Shown: in pieces, positions 22,656-35,900 of the stretch
Layout: each line of letters begins with the position of its first letter
Position numbering within the stretch: the stretch's first letter is position 1
From: Prochilodus magdalenae
Taxonomy: Eukaryota > Chordata > Actinopteri > Characiformes > Prochilodontidae
Reading direction: 5' to 3'
NCBI GenBank assembly: GCA_024036415.1
Contig: JAMWET010000729.1
Location: 238,501 to 302,500, forward strand
Length of the DNA stretch: 64,000 nt
Notes under the pieces: generated by a model
The model's database searches: none
Told to the model about the DNA's origin: nothing
What the model saw: the letters and a program-made list of their open reading frames with translations, nothing else
Made by a program: the position numbers and the translations under genes

Positions 22656-23918
22656 ATTATTTTGATGATATATATATATATAGCCTCCAGAACATATATA
22701 TAGGCTCTGAAGGCTCTGAAGGCTGCGGAGACTGCGGAGGCTGGCTGCAGAGGATGGAGGCTGTAATCAGTCCACTATGAGAGGATGAAGAAGTAGCAAT
22801 GCACTGATGCCGCATTCTAAGCTTCTGGCAATCGTGTTGAAGGTCCTGTTCTCGGTTAGATCACTTAAGTAAAAGTTGCTAATGAAAGGAAGAGTAAACA
22901 CAATGATGGCTGAAACTCTTGGCGATCCGCCATTATAACAACTACCGCCGTCCACTCAAACAAAAAACCAAAGCCGAGAGTTAACGTCAGTGCTGCTGTC
23001 CACCACTAGAGGCCATCATGGTGAGTAAACGGATGAAGTTTGAAGTTGGATAACGTTTCTTCTAGACTGGTGAGCAAACATAGTTCAATAAATTATTTTG
23101 CTGTACAGTATTAATAAAGGTTTTACTTTATATACACATAACTTATAGCAAATATTTAATATATTTTCACATATGAGTGAAATTCATAATTACAAACGTA
23201 CAGACATTGGAGGCTTGGAAAGAATCTGCTCAACATGGCTTAGTAACCTCTTTACCACTGGACATGTGAACTAATCACAAAGCCTATTCAACAAATGAAT
23301 CTGCACATTAGAATTTGCTTCATAGGATAGAACACCACATCGTAGTGATGAGTACTTACGTGTTCAGTTAAGCATTGCAATGTACGTGACTGATCATTAT
23401 CCTCATTATCATCATCCCTAAAACATTTATAATGTCCTGTTAACTTTCAGGGCTAAGATCATGCCGTGCATTACTGGAGGCCATTTGTACTGGGCGAATC
23501 TGCAGTTAAGAGCTAGCTGGCTCAAGCTTTTAACACAGTTCAATGACCCGAGCATCCCACCACGCCCTATTTTACAGCCTCCTCCAGCATACACAGCATA
23601 TAAGTTACTGTAAAGGTCTACTCCAGTGGTCATGAATTAGATGATTAGGGAAACTGAAATTAGCACACAGGCAGATATCATTAATATGGAACGAGACTCT
23701 GTAAAAGCACATTCACTCTGATTGCTAATGCACAGTTGCTTTCATGTGCTCATTTGAGTCTTCCTATCTGAAGGTTTTCCCTTCCTTCTTGAACTGAACA
23801 GAATTAGTAAAATGAATGTCTGTGCTGTTAACGTGCAAGACATGCAATCATGTTTGTTTTTGATTTATAGAAAGCTGTATCATTAAGCTTGTCTGTAAAG
23901 TGATTTGGTTTTTTTAAT
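22656..23918. other. unassigned sequence
   Basis: A short TA run (22669-22682), then GGCTCTGAA/GGCTGCGGA-type repeats to 22760. No gene recognised. 23640-23780 is unique and rich in TAAT/ATTA motifs, possibly regulatory. Confidence 0.35.
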
Positions 23919-25181
23919 ACAACCCCCAATCCAATGTGTAAAATGTAAATCATTGTAAATTAAAACAGAATGCAGTGATTTGCAAATCTCATAGACCCAT
24001 ATTTTATTCACAATAGAACATAGAACACATATGAGATGTTGAAAGTTTGACCATTTGACCATTTGACCAATTATTAGCTTGTTTAGAGCCTGATGGCAGC
24101 ACCGCATCTCCAAAAAATTGGGACAGGGAAAACAAAAGGCTGGGAAAGTAAGTGGTACTAATAAAGAACAGCTGGAGGAGCAATTTGCAAGCAAGTCACA
24201 TGATTGTGTATGAACAGAGTATTTGTTAACCTGCATCTAAAAATTGTGCAACAGTTTCAGAAAAAGATCCCTGTCTGCAAGGGACAAGGCCAAAGGATAT
24301 ACTGGATACATGTAATCTCCGGGCCCTCAGGCAGCACTGCATTAAAAACAGGCATGATTCTGTACTGGAACTCACTGCATAGGCTCCTGAACACTTCCAG
24401 ACAGCACAGTTCACTGCGCAGTCCAAATCCAAAAACGCCATCGTCTTCTCTGGGCCAAAGCCCATTTAAAATAGACTGATTAAAAAATTTGAAATTCATT
24501 TTGGAAACCACGTCCTGTGGAAGAGGAGAGGGACCATACAGTTTGTTTTCAGCGCACAGTTCAAAACCTGCATCTCTGATGGCATGGAATTGCATTGGTG
24601 CCTGTGGCTTGGGCAGCGTACACATCTGGAAAAGGCACTACCAACACTGAACATCCAGACAATCTCTCTTTCAGGTAAGGTCTTGCATATTTCAGCAAGA
24701 CAATGCTAAACTATAACAATCAGGCTCACCTGGCGGTACAGGATATAAGGGTGTGGCAAGCAACACTGCTTTGTCACGCCTTTGATTTAGTGTGGCCAAT
24801 AAGGTTCTGGTGCTGCCAGAAAAGAAAAGAAAAGAGAAGAAAGGCGTTTTTGTTCAAGTTAAGCTTTCCTGTGTTTGAGCTACGCCATATTAGCGTCCTC
24901 TTTATTTGAAATTTCCCGCTCTTTTCCCCTCACTGTTGAAAAGGAGTGCAGTTCACACTTCCACCAGTGGTCTCTGGTGGCACAGTGGTAGTGCGTCAGG
25001 TTGGCGAGAACAGGGTTACTGGCGTTCCCTCAAATGTGCACAAACACTTTGTGCTCCATCACAGTGTGCATCACTCATAAATAAAATGCTTCTCTGGGAT
25101 TACTTTATATCCATTCCCACAGGTCCTCCCCTCTGCACTTGGGCCCCTATGACAGTCCCAACCTTTTTGGAATAGGGTTAG
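23919..25181 (+). pseudogene. Tc1-like element D, plus-strand copy
   Basis: Begins TACAACCCCCAATCC, passes the family's leader ('gcaaatctcatagaccc', 'ggctgggaaagtaagtggta') and a transposase relic at 24235-24712 with the sense text for LRALRQHCIKNRHDS-like and QQDNAK-like stretches. It ends near 25181 with 'cccaacctttttggaatagg', the opposite terminal repeat. 24715-25145 does not resemble the family and may be a later insert. Confidence 0.65.
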
Positions 25182-25794
25182 AGTCAAGTTAGAGTCCAGA
25201 AATGGTGATTTACCACTGAAATTATTCAATATAACATAATAACTGGTTAAGGATACCACATATCAAATTAAACAAGGAAAGCAATTAAATCAAAGTCAAA
25301 TCAAAGTAAAAGAGTAGCTTCTGATCCATTAAAGTAACCATCTGTCATTATGCATTAAAGTAACAATCTGTCATTCTGTGCAAAGCAAGAAGACTCTAAG
25401 GTTTTGCCCTTCAGTTACTAGGCCCTAAGTCCTAGACCTTAAAAATGAGCCTACTCCTCCTTCTTACTGTCCAGAGGCCTCAAATTAAACCCAGGGCTCA
25501 CAGTCGACAGTCACTTGGAGTCAGTTGACGTCATGTCTGACCTTTCTAGTTCAGAGGAGTCAGAAGGCTGTACATCATCTCCAGAGAGTTATGTACAGGG
25601 ATCAGTAGTTCTTACTGTACTACACCATCTGCTGACTGTCCAGTCAGAGCGGACATCACAAACTTTCCCATTCTTTTTTACCTTCATGTGACTCTTCAGC
25701 CTTACAAAGAAACTCCCAAGACATCCAGATACACCAATATAGATAATACCAGTAAATATGGAATATGACTCTAAGAAAGAATCTGTATTGTATT
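25182..25794. other. unassigned sequence between two Tc1 relics
   Basis: No gene or recognised repeat apart from simple 'aatcaaagtcaaatcaaagt' stuttering at about 25285-25312. Confidence 0.35.
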
Positions 25795-26298
25795 AAACCA
25801 CTGATCCTACTCTGAATCTTTTAATGGTGTTATGCACGGTTGATGATGATAACTTAAAAGTCTTTGCTATTTTACGCTGGGTAACACCATTCTGGTATTG
25901 CTTTTCTGCGCAACAATGGTGGAATTGGTGATCCTCTTACCATCTTGGCTTCAGAGAGACACTGACACTCTGAGAAGCTCTGTTTATACCCAATCATGTT
26001 GTCAATTGACCTAATTAGTGTTAATTGGTCTTCCAGCTGTTCGTTATATGCTCAGTTTCCTTTTTCCATCCACTTATTGCTACTTGTCCCATCTTTTTTG
26101 GGATTTGTTGACGCCATGAAATTTTGAAACAACATATTTTTCCCTTAAAATGATACATTCTCTCAGTTTAAACTTTTGATCTGTGATTTGTGTTCTATTC
26201 TGAATAAAATATTAGATGTTGGCACCTCCACATCATTGCATTCAGTTTTTATTCACAATTTGTTTAGTGTCCCAACTTTTTTGGAATCCGGTTTGTAC
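25795..26298 (-). mobile_element. Tc1-like element D, minus-strand 5' part
   Basis: Antisense of the same family leader: 'gagagacactgacactctga', 'caattgacctaattagtgtt', 'tccagctgttcgttatatgc', 'tttgatctgtgatttgtgtt', ending 'cccaacttttttggaatcc'. Truncated at its transposase start. Confidence 0.65.
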
Positions 26299-27662
26299 GA
26301 GTAAATATGGAATATGACTCTAGGAAAGAATCTGTATTGTATTAAACCACGAATCCTATATAGTTTGAATCTGCAGACCACTGGACAGTGCTGTGCCACA
26401 ACAACTCCGCAGATACCAGATCTGATATCTTCTAACATTATCATGAGAAATGCAAGCATCATGTAATCCAGCAATTCACCTTGTTTAGAGAGAGTAGAGT
26501 CTGTGTAAAGAGCTGGGTTAATTGTTCAGTGATCTCAGTTAGAAGAAATGCGCTAATCAATTAGAGAAAAAAGGAAAAGACTGTTTCATTGGGGAAAGTT
26601 TTATTTATGAGTTACATAACTGAATTAGGCATGGGCCGCTCTGCCGCGCTGAGGCAATCGCTCATTTTCCATTAACCGTCTGTGGAAACCAAGCGCACTT
26701 CAGAACAATACAGTGCGTATCTATTTTTTTGGCATGAAGAGTCTTTTTAGCATGTAGAAACACAGACATGACACTTTGCATAATGCCAAATAAATAGATA
26801 ATGGAAAAAGTAACCCTCTTAAATCTCTGCCCACTAAAACCAGGCTGAACAGTTTTGCGTAATGCCCAGTTAATGCTAGCTCCATCAGTGCAGGCCAAAT
26901 CTAATTTCTGCAATCATTCTTTAATAAACAGACATATTTACCATCCCTTCGTCAAACGCCATCCTCGATTTCTATTCAGCAGCACAAGCTTTTAGCATAA
27001 GAGTCCATGCTGCCACTGAGCAATGCAAATTGCTCTGATTACATTAAGATACCTGCCTCATTTGACGAGCGGAACGCGATGGGCTGCATTTAAGGGGAAG
27101 TGCGCTGCGTCTAATTGGATCATATGGCAATCCCAACTCGGAGCACTCTGCTGACTGGACGAAAAGTGATGTAATGATCCGAGGCTGTTAAACTATTGAG
27201 AAGAATTTAATTATGTAAAAGTACAGTCAACAAACATAGTATCTAACATAATGGGCCTGGCGTACTAAACAGAGGGGGGGCAAAAAATATCAATACATTT
27301 AAATATTGGAAAACTGGATGGATTCTCAAATACACAGGGTCTGTTGTCTGTAGTTTTCACAGTTTACATGCAAAGACTGGTGGCAGGCGGTGTTTAAAGC
27401 CCCGACCTCTAGACAGCAGTGTTGGAAACGGGTTTCAGCCTGTACAGTCTTCCACTTCAGCATAAACAGTCAGCATAATGATGCCTTCAGGTTTGCTTCA
27501 GGAGTTCCTACTTACGACTTTGGAGTCCGAGAGCCAAACTTGATTTGTGTTCATGTGTTTTTGGAAACAAGACGTTGCAGTGTTTGTGTTGCATTCCTGC
27601 AGAAGACGGTTATGAGAAATCATATTTCTATCCAGTCAGAAGCTTCATATAACATGCGCTTA
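26299..27662. other. unique sequence; 26590-27190 resembles a conserved non-coding element
   Basis: No coding gene. 26299-26345 repeats text from 25756-25800 ('taaatatggaatatgactct', then 'agaaagaatctgtattgtat'), a local duplication around the Tc1 copy. 26590-27190 is dense in homeodomain-like TAAT, ATTA and an ATGCAAAT octamer-like site (27022-27029) and has no repeat features. Confidence 0.4.
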
Positions 27663-28057
27663 TACAACCCCTGGCCAAAACGATGGAATCACCACTCATG
27701 AAGGAAGATCCTTTAAACCGTTATTTTTTTTTTTTAAATTCAAAATTCCACCCTTCTGGCTTATAAAAAAGAAAAATAGAATTGTTGTCGTTAGTCCCAG
27801 TTGTGTTTTTAGATCAAGTAGAGGAAAAAAATATGGAATCACTAAATTCTGAGGAAAATATTACGAAATAGATAGAGTAATTTTCTGTTCTAAAACAAAC
27901 CTGCATCAGGTTAAATCTACTAATTAGGTGCTCACACCGTGGAGAGCTGTTGCACAAGGTGGATTGACATGAATCATGGCTCCAATACAAGAGATGTCCG
28001 TTAAAACAAAGGAGAGAATTATAAAACTTCTTCAGGAAGAAAAATCATCAGATAGAT
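27663..28057 (+). pseudogene. Tc1/mariner element E, left half
   Basis: Starts TACAACCCCTGGCCAAAACG. After a 310-bp leader a transposase start at 27976 reads MAPIQEMSVKTKERIIKLLQ and soon breaks off as the sequence switches to another repeat at about 28058. C-terminal half absent. Confidence 0.65.
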
Positions 28058-28059
28058 AC

Positions 28060-28340
28060 CATTTCGTGCCAATTGTGATTTTCACACAGAGGAATTAGTC
28101 TTCCGCATTTAACCCATCTGTGAAGTGAAACACCCACAAACACACTCACTAGTGAACACACACAGTAGGGGGCAGTGAGAACAGAGTGGTGGGCAGCGCT
28201 ATCCACGGCACACAGGGAGCAGTTGGGGGTTAGGTGCCTTGCTCAAGGGCACCTCAGTTGTTACTGTCAGTTTGGGGAATCAAACCGGCAACCGTCCGGT
28301 CACAAGGCCGGTTCCCTAATCTGAAACCCCACGATTACTA
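28060..28340. repeat. interspersed repeat F
   Basis: Shares 'aggtgccttgctcaagggca' and neighbouring text ('gggaatcaaaccggc', 'ggtcacaaggc', 'ggttccctaa') with 31150-31260 and 55675-55930. A common teleost repeat of unknown class. Confidence 0.65.
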
Positions 28341-28437
28341 ATTATAATAATAATTATATTATTAAATATTTACAAATACTCAGAGAAAGAGCAGGGTCCT
28401 ATCTAAACTCTGTAGTGTGTACAAATATAGAACAATA

Positions 28438-28548
28438 GAATAATTAAAAGAGTAGTTGCACAAATAGTGGCACCCAGAAGGAATCAGCTGACAGGAATGA
28501 AACCTGGTGGGTAGGTTTGACATTGGGAGACACTGAAATGATTTAAGT
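28438..28548 (+). mobile_element. Tc1-like family B left-end fragment
   Basis: 'ggcacccagaaggaatcagc', 'gacaggaatgaaacctgg', 'taggtttgacattg' match the beginning of the plus-strand copy at 42834. Confidence 0.6.
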
Positions 28549-28555
28549 TTTATGG

Positions 28556-28795
28556 GCACCGGCCACCAATCCATCACAGGGCAGACACACAGACGTTCAC
28601 ATCCATCCCCACACTCACACCTAGGGGACAATACAGCCTCTCCAAATTAGCCTGACACCTGTCCTTGGACTGTGGGAGGAAACCAGAGCACCCAGAAGAA
28701 GCCCACACGGGCACAGGGAGAGCATGAAAACTCCACAAAGAAAAGACCAGGACCCCCGCCTGAGAATTGAACACAGGCCCTTCTTGCAACCCAAT
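28556..28795 (-). repeat. interspersed repeat G, minus strand
   Basis: Antisense of the repeat at 48362-48665: 'actgtgggaggaaaccagag', 'atgaaaactccacaaag', 'gaattgaacacaggcc'. The last part resembles a tRNA B box in reverse. Confidence 0.55.
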
Positions 28796-28984
28796 ACACT
28801 ATAAGTAAGTATATAACATTTATGATAACATATATATAATACTCATTATTATGAATTATCATTGTTAATATACCACCAATAATAATCATAACACGACAAT
28901 AATAACAAAAAATAATACTACTGTCATTATTAGTGATATTACCTACTACTGTTATTACCAGTATCACTACTACTACACCTCTTT

Positions 28985-29222
28985 ATAATGTTGATACACT
29001 TTATATATCTATACTGTTTAAACCACATACTTAACTAATACTGCTCTACACTTTGCACATGTCCTGTGCACGTATTGTATTGTTTGCACACATTGTTTTT
29101 GTCTATTGTCTTTACATATACACATATATTCTGTAACTGCACTGGAGAAGGAGCCTGACTGTTTCACTATACTGTACAACCCTGTATTGGTATAATGACA
29201 ATAAAGTTGAAGTGAATTCAAT
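28985..29222 (+). mobile_element. LINE 3' tail
   Basis: Ends 'tataatgacaataaagttga' with GAAT-type repeats, the terminus typical of fish Rex/CR1-like LINEs. No reading frame. Confidence 0.6.
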
Positions 29223-29815
29223 TACACTGCAGCAACTGCAACTACTACTGTACAGTTAGACCAGTGTAAATGAACGACTCATACAGGCCAGAGGTACATG
29301 CCTGAGCACTGTGGCAGGTGACTGGTGCCCTCTACTGGTAACACAGCTAACCTGTATGTTTAGCCATATTATAACTACAGTGCTTGTATGGGTTACATAT
29401 GCACACGTGTCCGCAAAAAAACACTTTATTTACTTCTTTTTACTGAAAATCCGGAGCAGGGCACCCACACTGTGAACATCAGCTAGGGATGAAAAATATC
29501 TCAGACTTGTTGTGTGTTATCTGAAGCAGTAATGTTCAGCAGCCCCAATGGTAGGTCTCCTTGTAGTGGGAGGAGGCCATTAGATTGCTAACAGCAGACA
29601 GCTGTAGTACACAGTGGGAATCGCCTGTATTGACGTCTGTTAGTGTCTGCAGAAGCCTCATTATCATTATCTCTTCCGCGTTTTGTGGTTGACGGAGTCT
29701 GGACAGCCGCAGGACAGAGTTCGTCGCGTTCAGTGAGAGGCGGTGCCACTCCAGTACAGTAGGTGGCGCTAAAGCAGCAGTGGGCCATCATCCCTGCGCT
29801 GAATCAAAACACAGC
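29223..29815 (+). promoter_or_regulatory. ctsz: ctsz upstream region
   Basis: The 600 bp before the ctsz start. No TATA box is evident. GC content rises near 29680-29810. The transcription start cannot be placed from sequence alone. Confidence 0.4.
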
Positions 29816-29934
29816 ATGGCGGCTGTCAGTGCTGTTCTGGTTTGCTTGTCTTGTGTTCTGCATGTTTCCGAGTTCAGTGCTGTCAGTGATTCGTGTTACA
29901 AGAGAATCCAGGACGACAGAGCTTCGTTTATAAG
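29816..29934 (+). CDS. ctsz: ctsz exon 1: signal peptide and propeptide
   Basis: ATG at 29816, first in-frame start after a GC-rich leader. Hydrophobic residues 3-18 act as signal sequence. Holds propeptide Cys27 in SDSCYKR. Phase 2 donor AG/GTGAGC. Confidence 0.95.
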
Positions 29935-32900
29935 GTGAGCTCAGCAAACAGCTTACCTAACACAGCCTGCCTGTCTGAAGCTGTTCGGTCGAGGATCCAG
30001 ATAAACTGCCGGAAACACTGACTTCAGTTCGCTCCGCAGAGTAAACGCTGGTTTACAGACGCGCCCACGACAGCAGGCTGGAGCTCAGAGCTGTTAGAAG
30101 TGGGTTCTTTAACTTTTGGAGGTCGCCAGTGTGACAGCTAATCTCCAGAAGCTGGTATCAAAACCCAATGCTGCATTAGGCCACTAGTGTTATTACTTAT
30201 TACTTATTACAGACACTATTACTACTAGTATTTCCTCTACTACATCTACCGTTGTTATTACTTATGTTATTACAGCCACTATTACAACTGATATTCTTCT
30301 TATTACGATGTTATTACAGCTACTAATACCACTGACATTGTTCTGCTGCTTGTCCTGCTATTATGATGTTGTTGCAGCTATTACTACTGATATTCTTCTA
30401 CTGCTTGTGCTGTTATTACAATGTTATTACCACCACTATTACCACTGACATTTTTCTACTGCTTGTACTGTTATTACAATGTTATTACCACCACTATTAC
30501 TACTGATATTCTACTGCTTGTACTGTTATTACAATGTTATTACCACCACTATTACTACTGGTATTTCTTCTACTTCTATTGTTGTATTGCTAGACTGGAC
30601 TATCGCTACTGTTACTACTACTGCTGCTGAGGCTGCTATTAATTAACTGACTGATTTAATTGACTGACTGGCTGATTTACAACCTACGTTAACAAAGTGC
30701 CTTGCCTCTAAAAACCCTTAGCAGCTCCGCTATTAACCAGTTCTTGTGTTGGTAGGACATACCCCAGGCCTCATGAGTACCTAAACGCCTCGGACCTTCC
30801 TGCAGCCTGGGACTGGCGCAGCGTTGATGGGAGAAACTATGTGAGCGCCACACGCAACCAGCACATCCCACAGTACTGCGGCTCATGCTGGGCAATGGGG
30901 GCCACCAGTGCACTTGCAGGTACAGACTGGGGCTGTTTGTCTGGAGACCCTATCGCTGCACCGTATAGTGTTTTCACTATAAGCTTATGAAGTAAATCAG
31001 CTCATTAAGATAATGTTACTATACACATTCTTGTCACATTATGACCACCTAACAGCGACAATTGAGGTGGTCTCACAAAATGTCAAATAGCTGTGTTTTT
31101 AATTTTCGGTAAGGCCAATCATTCTCTGAGTAGAGAGTTGTTGTGTTGAAGGTTAGGTGCCTTGCTCAAGGGCACCTCAGTGGTTACTGTCAGTTCAGGG
31201 AATCAAACTGGCGATCCTTTGGTCACAAGGCTGGTTCCCTAACCTCCAGCCCACGAATGCCCTAGGAAGGACAATTGCTATGGAGTCATACCCATAATCA
31301 GTTGAGAGTGCTGTCACACAGGGCCCAGAGAATGCCATGAAAACGTGACTTACTTCATGAGTTATGTGCTGCTTCTGTTGAAAGTAGGAAGTGGCCATAA
31401 TAATGTGACTCGGGTATGTATTTTTCAATAAGTGTTAAAACAAGGAACAAAATGACAAATGTACAGCGTACCTAATGGTTTGAGATGCTTTAAGTGGACA
31501 TGTGAATGAATGAATCAGCAAAGAATATCTGTATATACATTTACAGCCAGAACCTCACAGTGAGTTCAGTAAGCACATTATTCACACCATCACATTTACA
31601 GAACTTTTTTATTATTTAAGTCATATGCTATAAATGAAGGTGTTCGCTCTTTAACAAGCCACTGGCCTTTTCAGTTTGCCAGTGAGGGATCAACTGCTTT
31701 AAGTAAATACATAAATACCACATAAATAAAATTAAGTTCTATGTAAAGTGGCTTATTTAGCACAAGGGGTGGTGTGTAATTATTCTGGGACAGTTTATAT
31801 AGCATTAGTGTAGAAGTGTGTCAGATCAAAAGACTCCGCAGCGATGAGAGCAGAGTTAAAGGTCAAATAGGTTATGTGTAACTATAGGAATGTGTCAAAC
31901 TCAGAGTCAAGGGGAAGCACAGGTCAGAACCAGGAAAGCAGTCAGCGGAGGCGAACTGATGTTAGAAGGACAAGGCGTGAGAGAGAGAGTAGACGGGAAG
32001 CAAGGGTCAGAAGCCAGAGAGATATAGACAAGTCAGATAAGGAGCAGGCAAAGGAGTAGTCAGAGTACGCAAATAAGTCAATACCAGAAAGGTATTGCAG
32101 GATTGCAAACAAAGTTTGGCAAAGCTTCGCAGGGAGCACATGGGAACATGGAGCGTAAATACAGACACTAATTAATTACAGCTGCGTTAAAACTCAGGTG
32201 ACCAAGAAGGAGTAACCGTCTCCGCATTGGAGCACATGGATGTGACGTTATCAAATGTAGCCCTCTGAGAAGTGGAGTTCTGAAGTGCGGAGTGAACGGA
32301 GAGACCCGGTTGCGTGACAAAGTTCCATTCAGATACAGAGCAGGTGCACTTCCTTACCTCTGTACTTTCATGGAATTGCAACACAGTTGTCATGTGGGAT
32401 AGCAGACGAGGAGGCAGGATATAAGTGCAAGTAATTTAATGAAATACAAAAATGACAAAACAAAACCAAAGAACACAGCAAATAGAGGGGACTAGGAACC
32501 GGATTACTAAACTCACAGATAAGGAGTCAAACATCCAACAAGAACACCAAGCAAACACACAGGGGACAACAGGGAGTATAAATGAACAAAGACTAACTAG
32601 GAACACCTGGGAAGGGGCGGGGCTACAAACACATGACCAAAACAAACAGAAGCACATGGAGCAAGACAACAAGGAGCACATGGACATGACAAGACTGACA
32701 AACATGAACTGGACAGGGCAAAATGTGACGACAGTTTAGCCAAAAAAATAAAAATCTTACATTGGCCAATAGGATATCTGAAGCGCCTATTCTGAACTTG
32801 CCCTCCTCTAATTGTGCTTCCCTATAAGCCGCTCCACTGCTGTGTTTTTGACCTGATTTTTTTCTTTCACTTACATGTTTTATTCAGTGGCTACTTTTAT

Positions 32901-35900
32901 TTTTTACCTGACTGTGATTTTGCACTACTCTGTCCACCTGTGCTGTTCGTGACTGTTCGTAACTGTTAGTCACTTTCAGAAGATTTGCAGATTATGAAAC
33001 TGTGTCAATCTTTAATTCAGTCTTTGGTTTCTACCTTCTCATGAAGATCGAATAAACATCAAAAGGAAAGGGGCGTGGCCAACAGCCTACCTGTCGGTGC
33101 AGAACGTGATAGACTGTGGAAGGGCAGGGTCTTGTTTTGGAGGAGACCATTTGGGAGTGTATGCTTACGCACATGAGAAAGGCATTCCAGATGAGACCTG
33201 CAATAATTACCAAGCCAGAAATCAAAGTAAGTCCAGGGTACCTGTCCTTGATGTTAGTGCACTGTTTGTCCGTAACCAACTGTACCAATCAGTTATGGGT
33301 ATTAAACCCAGCATATATAGGTGCATTATACGCATGCCATGCTAAAGTACCTTTTCCTTTTAACTACAGAATCTGTATAGTTATTTAGCTGTAGAGTATG
33401 ATAATAATGAAAATAATAAAAATAATGAAAATAATAAAAATTAATGAAATGTTAATTAACTAATGAAAATGAACAGTTCACAGTCCAGCATGTAAACAGT
33501 CAAACTCACAGTGATTTTTGTGCTGCTGTCTTTTGCGTGTATGTACAGAGTGTGATCCATTTAACCAGTGTGGCACCTGCTCGTTCTTTGGGTCCTGTTC
33601 CATTGTGAAGAACTACACCGTGTGGAAAGTGGGAGACTATGGGGAAGTCTCAGGACCAGACAAAATGAAAGCCGAGATCTACAAAAACGGGCCAATCAGG
33701 TGAGGCTGCTAGCTCAGGTCTGTGTTTTATTTACCCACTGTTTTTAAGTCGTGTTTCAGAACATTCTGGTTGGCACAATATTTCAAGCAGTTAGTCTTTC
33801 TAATCACTGCACTCTTGGAAAAATGATAGATCTATGGGAACCCGGTTATTAAATGATTCCAGCAGTGTTCCATTATTGTGAAACTGATTAAATATCATTG
33901 TAAGGTAAGTACACTTCAAGAGAAGTCCCTTGAGCTCAGACACTGCCCCCTGTTCGGGCAGTGTCTGAGCTTGTGGTGAGTTTTAGGCTCTAAACTTCCT
34001 ACTAGCTGGAATATTATCCAACGGAACCCTAAGCACGGTTGTAAGTCGCTCTGGATAAGCGCGTCTGCTAAATACCTTAAATGTAAATGTAAAAGAGAAT
34101 AATTGCACCCGGAAGGAAGTGTGGGAATTGGAATGCTATTGGGAAGGAGAATAAAGGTTACCAGGTACAATAAATGCTGATTGACATTTTTGGAGCTACG
34201 CTTACAGAAGTGTCTCTCACTATGATGCTATGTTTGCTAACACATCATGCCAGACCTCTCAGCATGGAGTTGTAATGGTTCCTAATGGTGTCCAGTGATA
34301 ATCCATCCCATTCAGTTTGGATATTCTCACACAGTTGCTGCTGATTTTGTAGTTGGGCTAGAGGTGGAGTGACACCAGGCCTTCTGGACATGTGACGTGT
34401 GACAAAAAACTGTCTCCACCAAGAAACCAAGATGACCTGCTGCTATTCTGAATCACTCTGTGACACTCTTGCACAACACCATTGCAGTCTCGATGTTGAT
34501 GTGGCGTTAAGGACAGTCGTAACAGTCATAATATGTAGTCCTGCGTCGTGCAGCCGTCTGCCAGGGGTGCTGGCACTAACAGGATGACTCATGGAGGGCA
34601 TTACTGCCTGCTATTGTGGCTGTCAGGTACAGCTTCATTTCTGTTGGCTGATGCCTTCTGGGTGCAACTAAGGTTTTGATGATGAGTGAATATTTCAGTG
34701 TAACATTTGAACCATTTTGCAGATTCCTAGCACAATATTGCCACAGTACTGCTGCATGAAATAAAGATATTGGGCTTCAGTAAGTAAGCCACAAAATGAT
34801 TTGTCATTTGAGCAGCTTCAAATCACCTTAGACGTCCCCTCACTGTGTTTCTTCAGGTGTTTTATAAAATCGGGCCATCTAACAGATAGTAGTATATTGG
34901 GGGTTGACTGATTGTTGGCCAGGCTGATAATCGGAGCCGATATTCAGCATTGTTGAATCTTGCTGCGTATCTGATGCAACTCTGATTGCCTCAATGTCCC
35001 ACTCAGGCTTACTGGATCATTTGTAATCTGGACCGCATGTCAAGCACATCCAATCAACGATGTTTATACATCATTTCTGCTCATTTCTAGTTTCTCTGTT
35101 GAAAAGCACAGCCAGCTGCAGCTCACTACTTCCAAATGTTTCCCCACACTGCTTAGACTAAACAGGCCAGTTCCATTGAATCATGCAGAAAACATCTAAG
35201 ACATTCAACACGTCCAGCCGCTGCCTGTAATTGCTTGTAACATGTCTGGTTGGAGTTTTAACCTGTTTTGAGTACAACCCGTTCAAATCAGTAGCAGTTA
35301 TATACTTTACCGCTTTAACACAAAGCATAACATGTATGCTAAATACACAACCCATCAAAAATATAGCTGCACTCAGAAGGAGGTGTGAGATTGCAGTGCT
35401 ATTGGGAAGGAGGATCAAAGTTACCAGGAACGATAACTGATGATAAATTCTTCAATATTTATCCAACTACACATAGAGAAATAGTGCCTCTCTGGACATG
35501 CCTTTAGTGACTTGTAGAGGTTCCTAATCATGTCCTGTGGAAATCCATCCCATGTAGTTTGAATATTCTCACACAGTTACTGCAGATTTTGCAGTAGGGG
35601 TGAAGGTGGAGTGACACCAGGCCTTCTGGACGTGTGACAACAAACCGTTCATCTTGGTGCTGACCACGGTGCCTCCACAAATAGATTCGTTGGCTGTCTC
35701 CTCAAGACTAAAGTGGGACTCGTTATGATCTGCTGCCATTCCATAATTCCATGAGTGACTACATGACAGTCTGGCATGACACCATTGCAGTCTTTGGTGA
35801 TGCTGGCATGGTGTTAAGAGCGGTTGTCATAACATCCTGCATCATGCAGCTGTCTGCTAAAGGTACTGCCACTCACATTACTCATGGAGGGCATCACTAC

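Noticed and set aside
22900..23040. Possible small first exon around 'catcatggtgagtaaacg'
   Set aside because: An ATG directly followed by a donor-like GTGAGT is suggestive, but nothing around it matches a gene and no partner exon was found.
32436..32739. Frames of 89 and 95 codons on opposite strands in ctsz intron 2
   Set aside because: Low-complexity A/C-rich sequence, probably retroelement leader. No domain.
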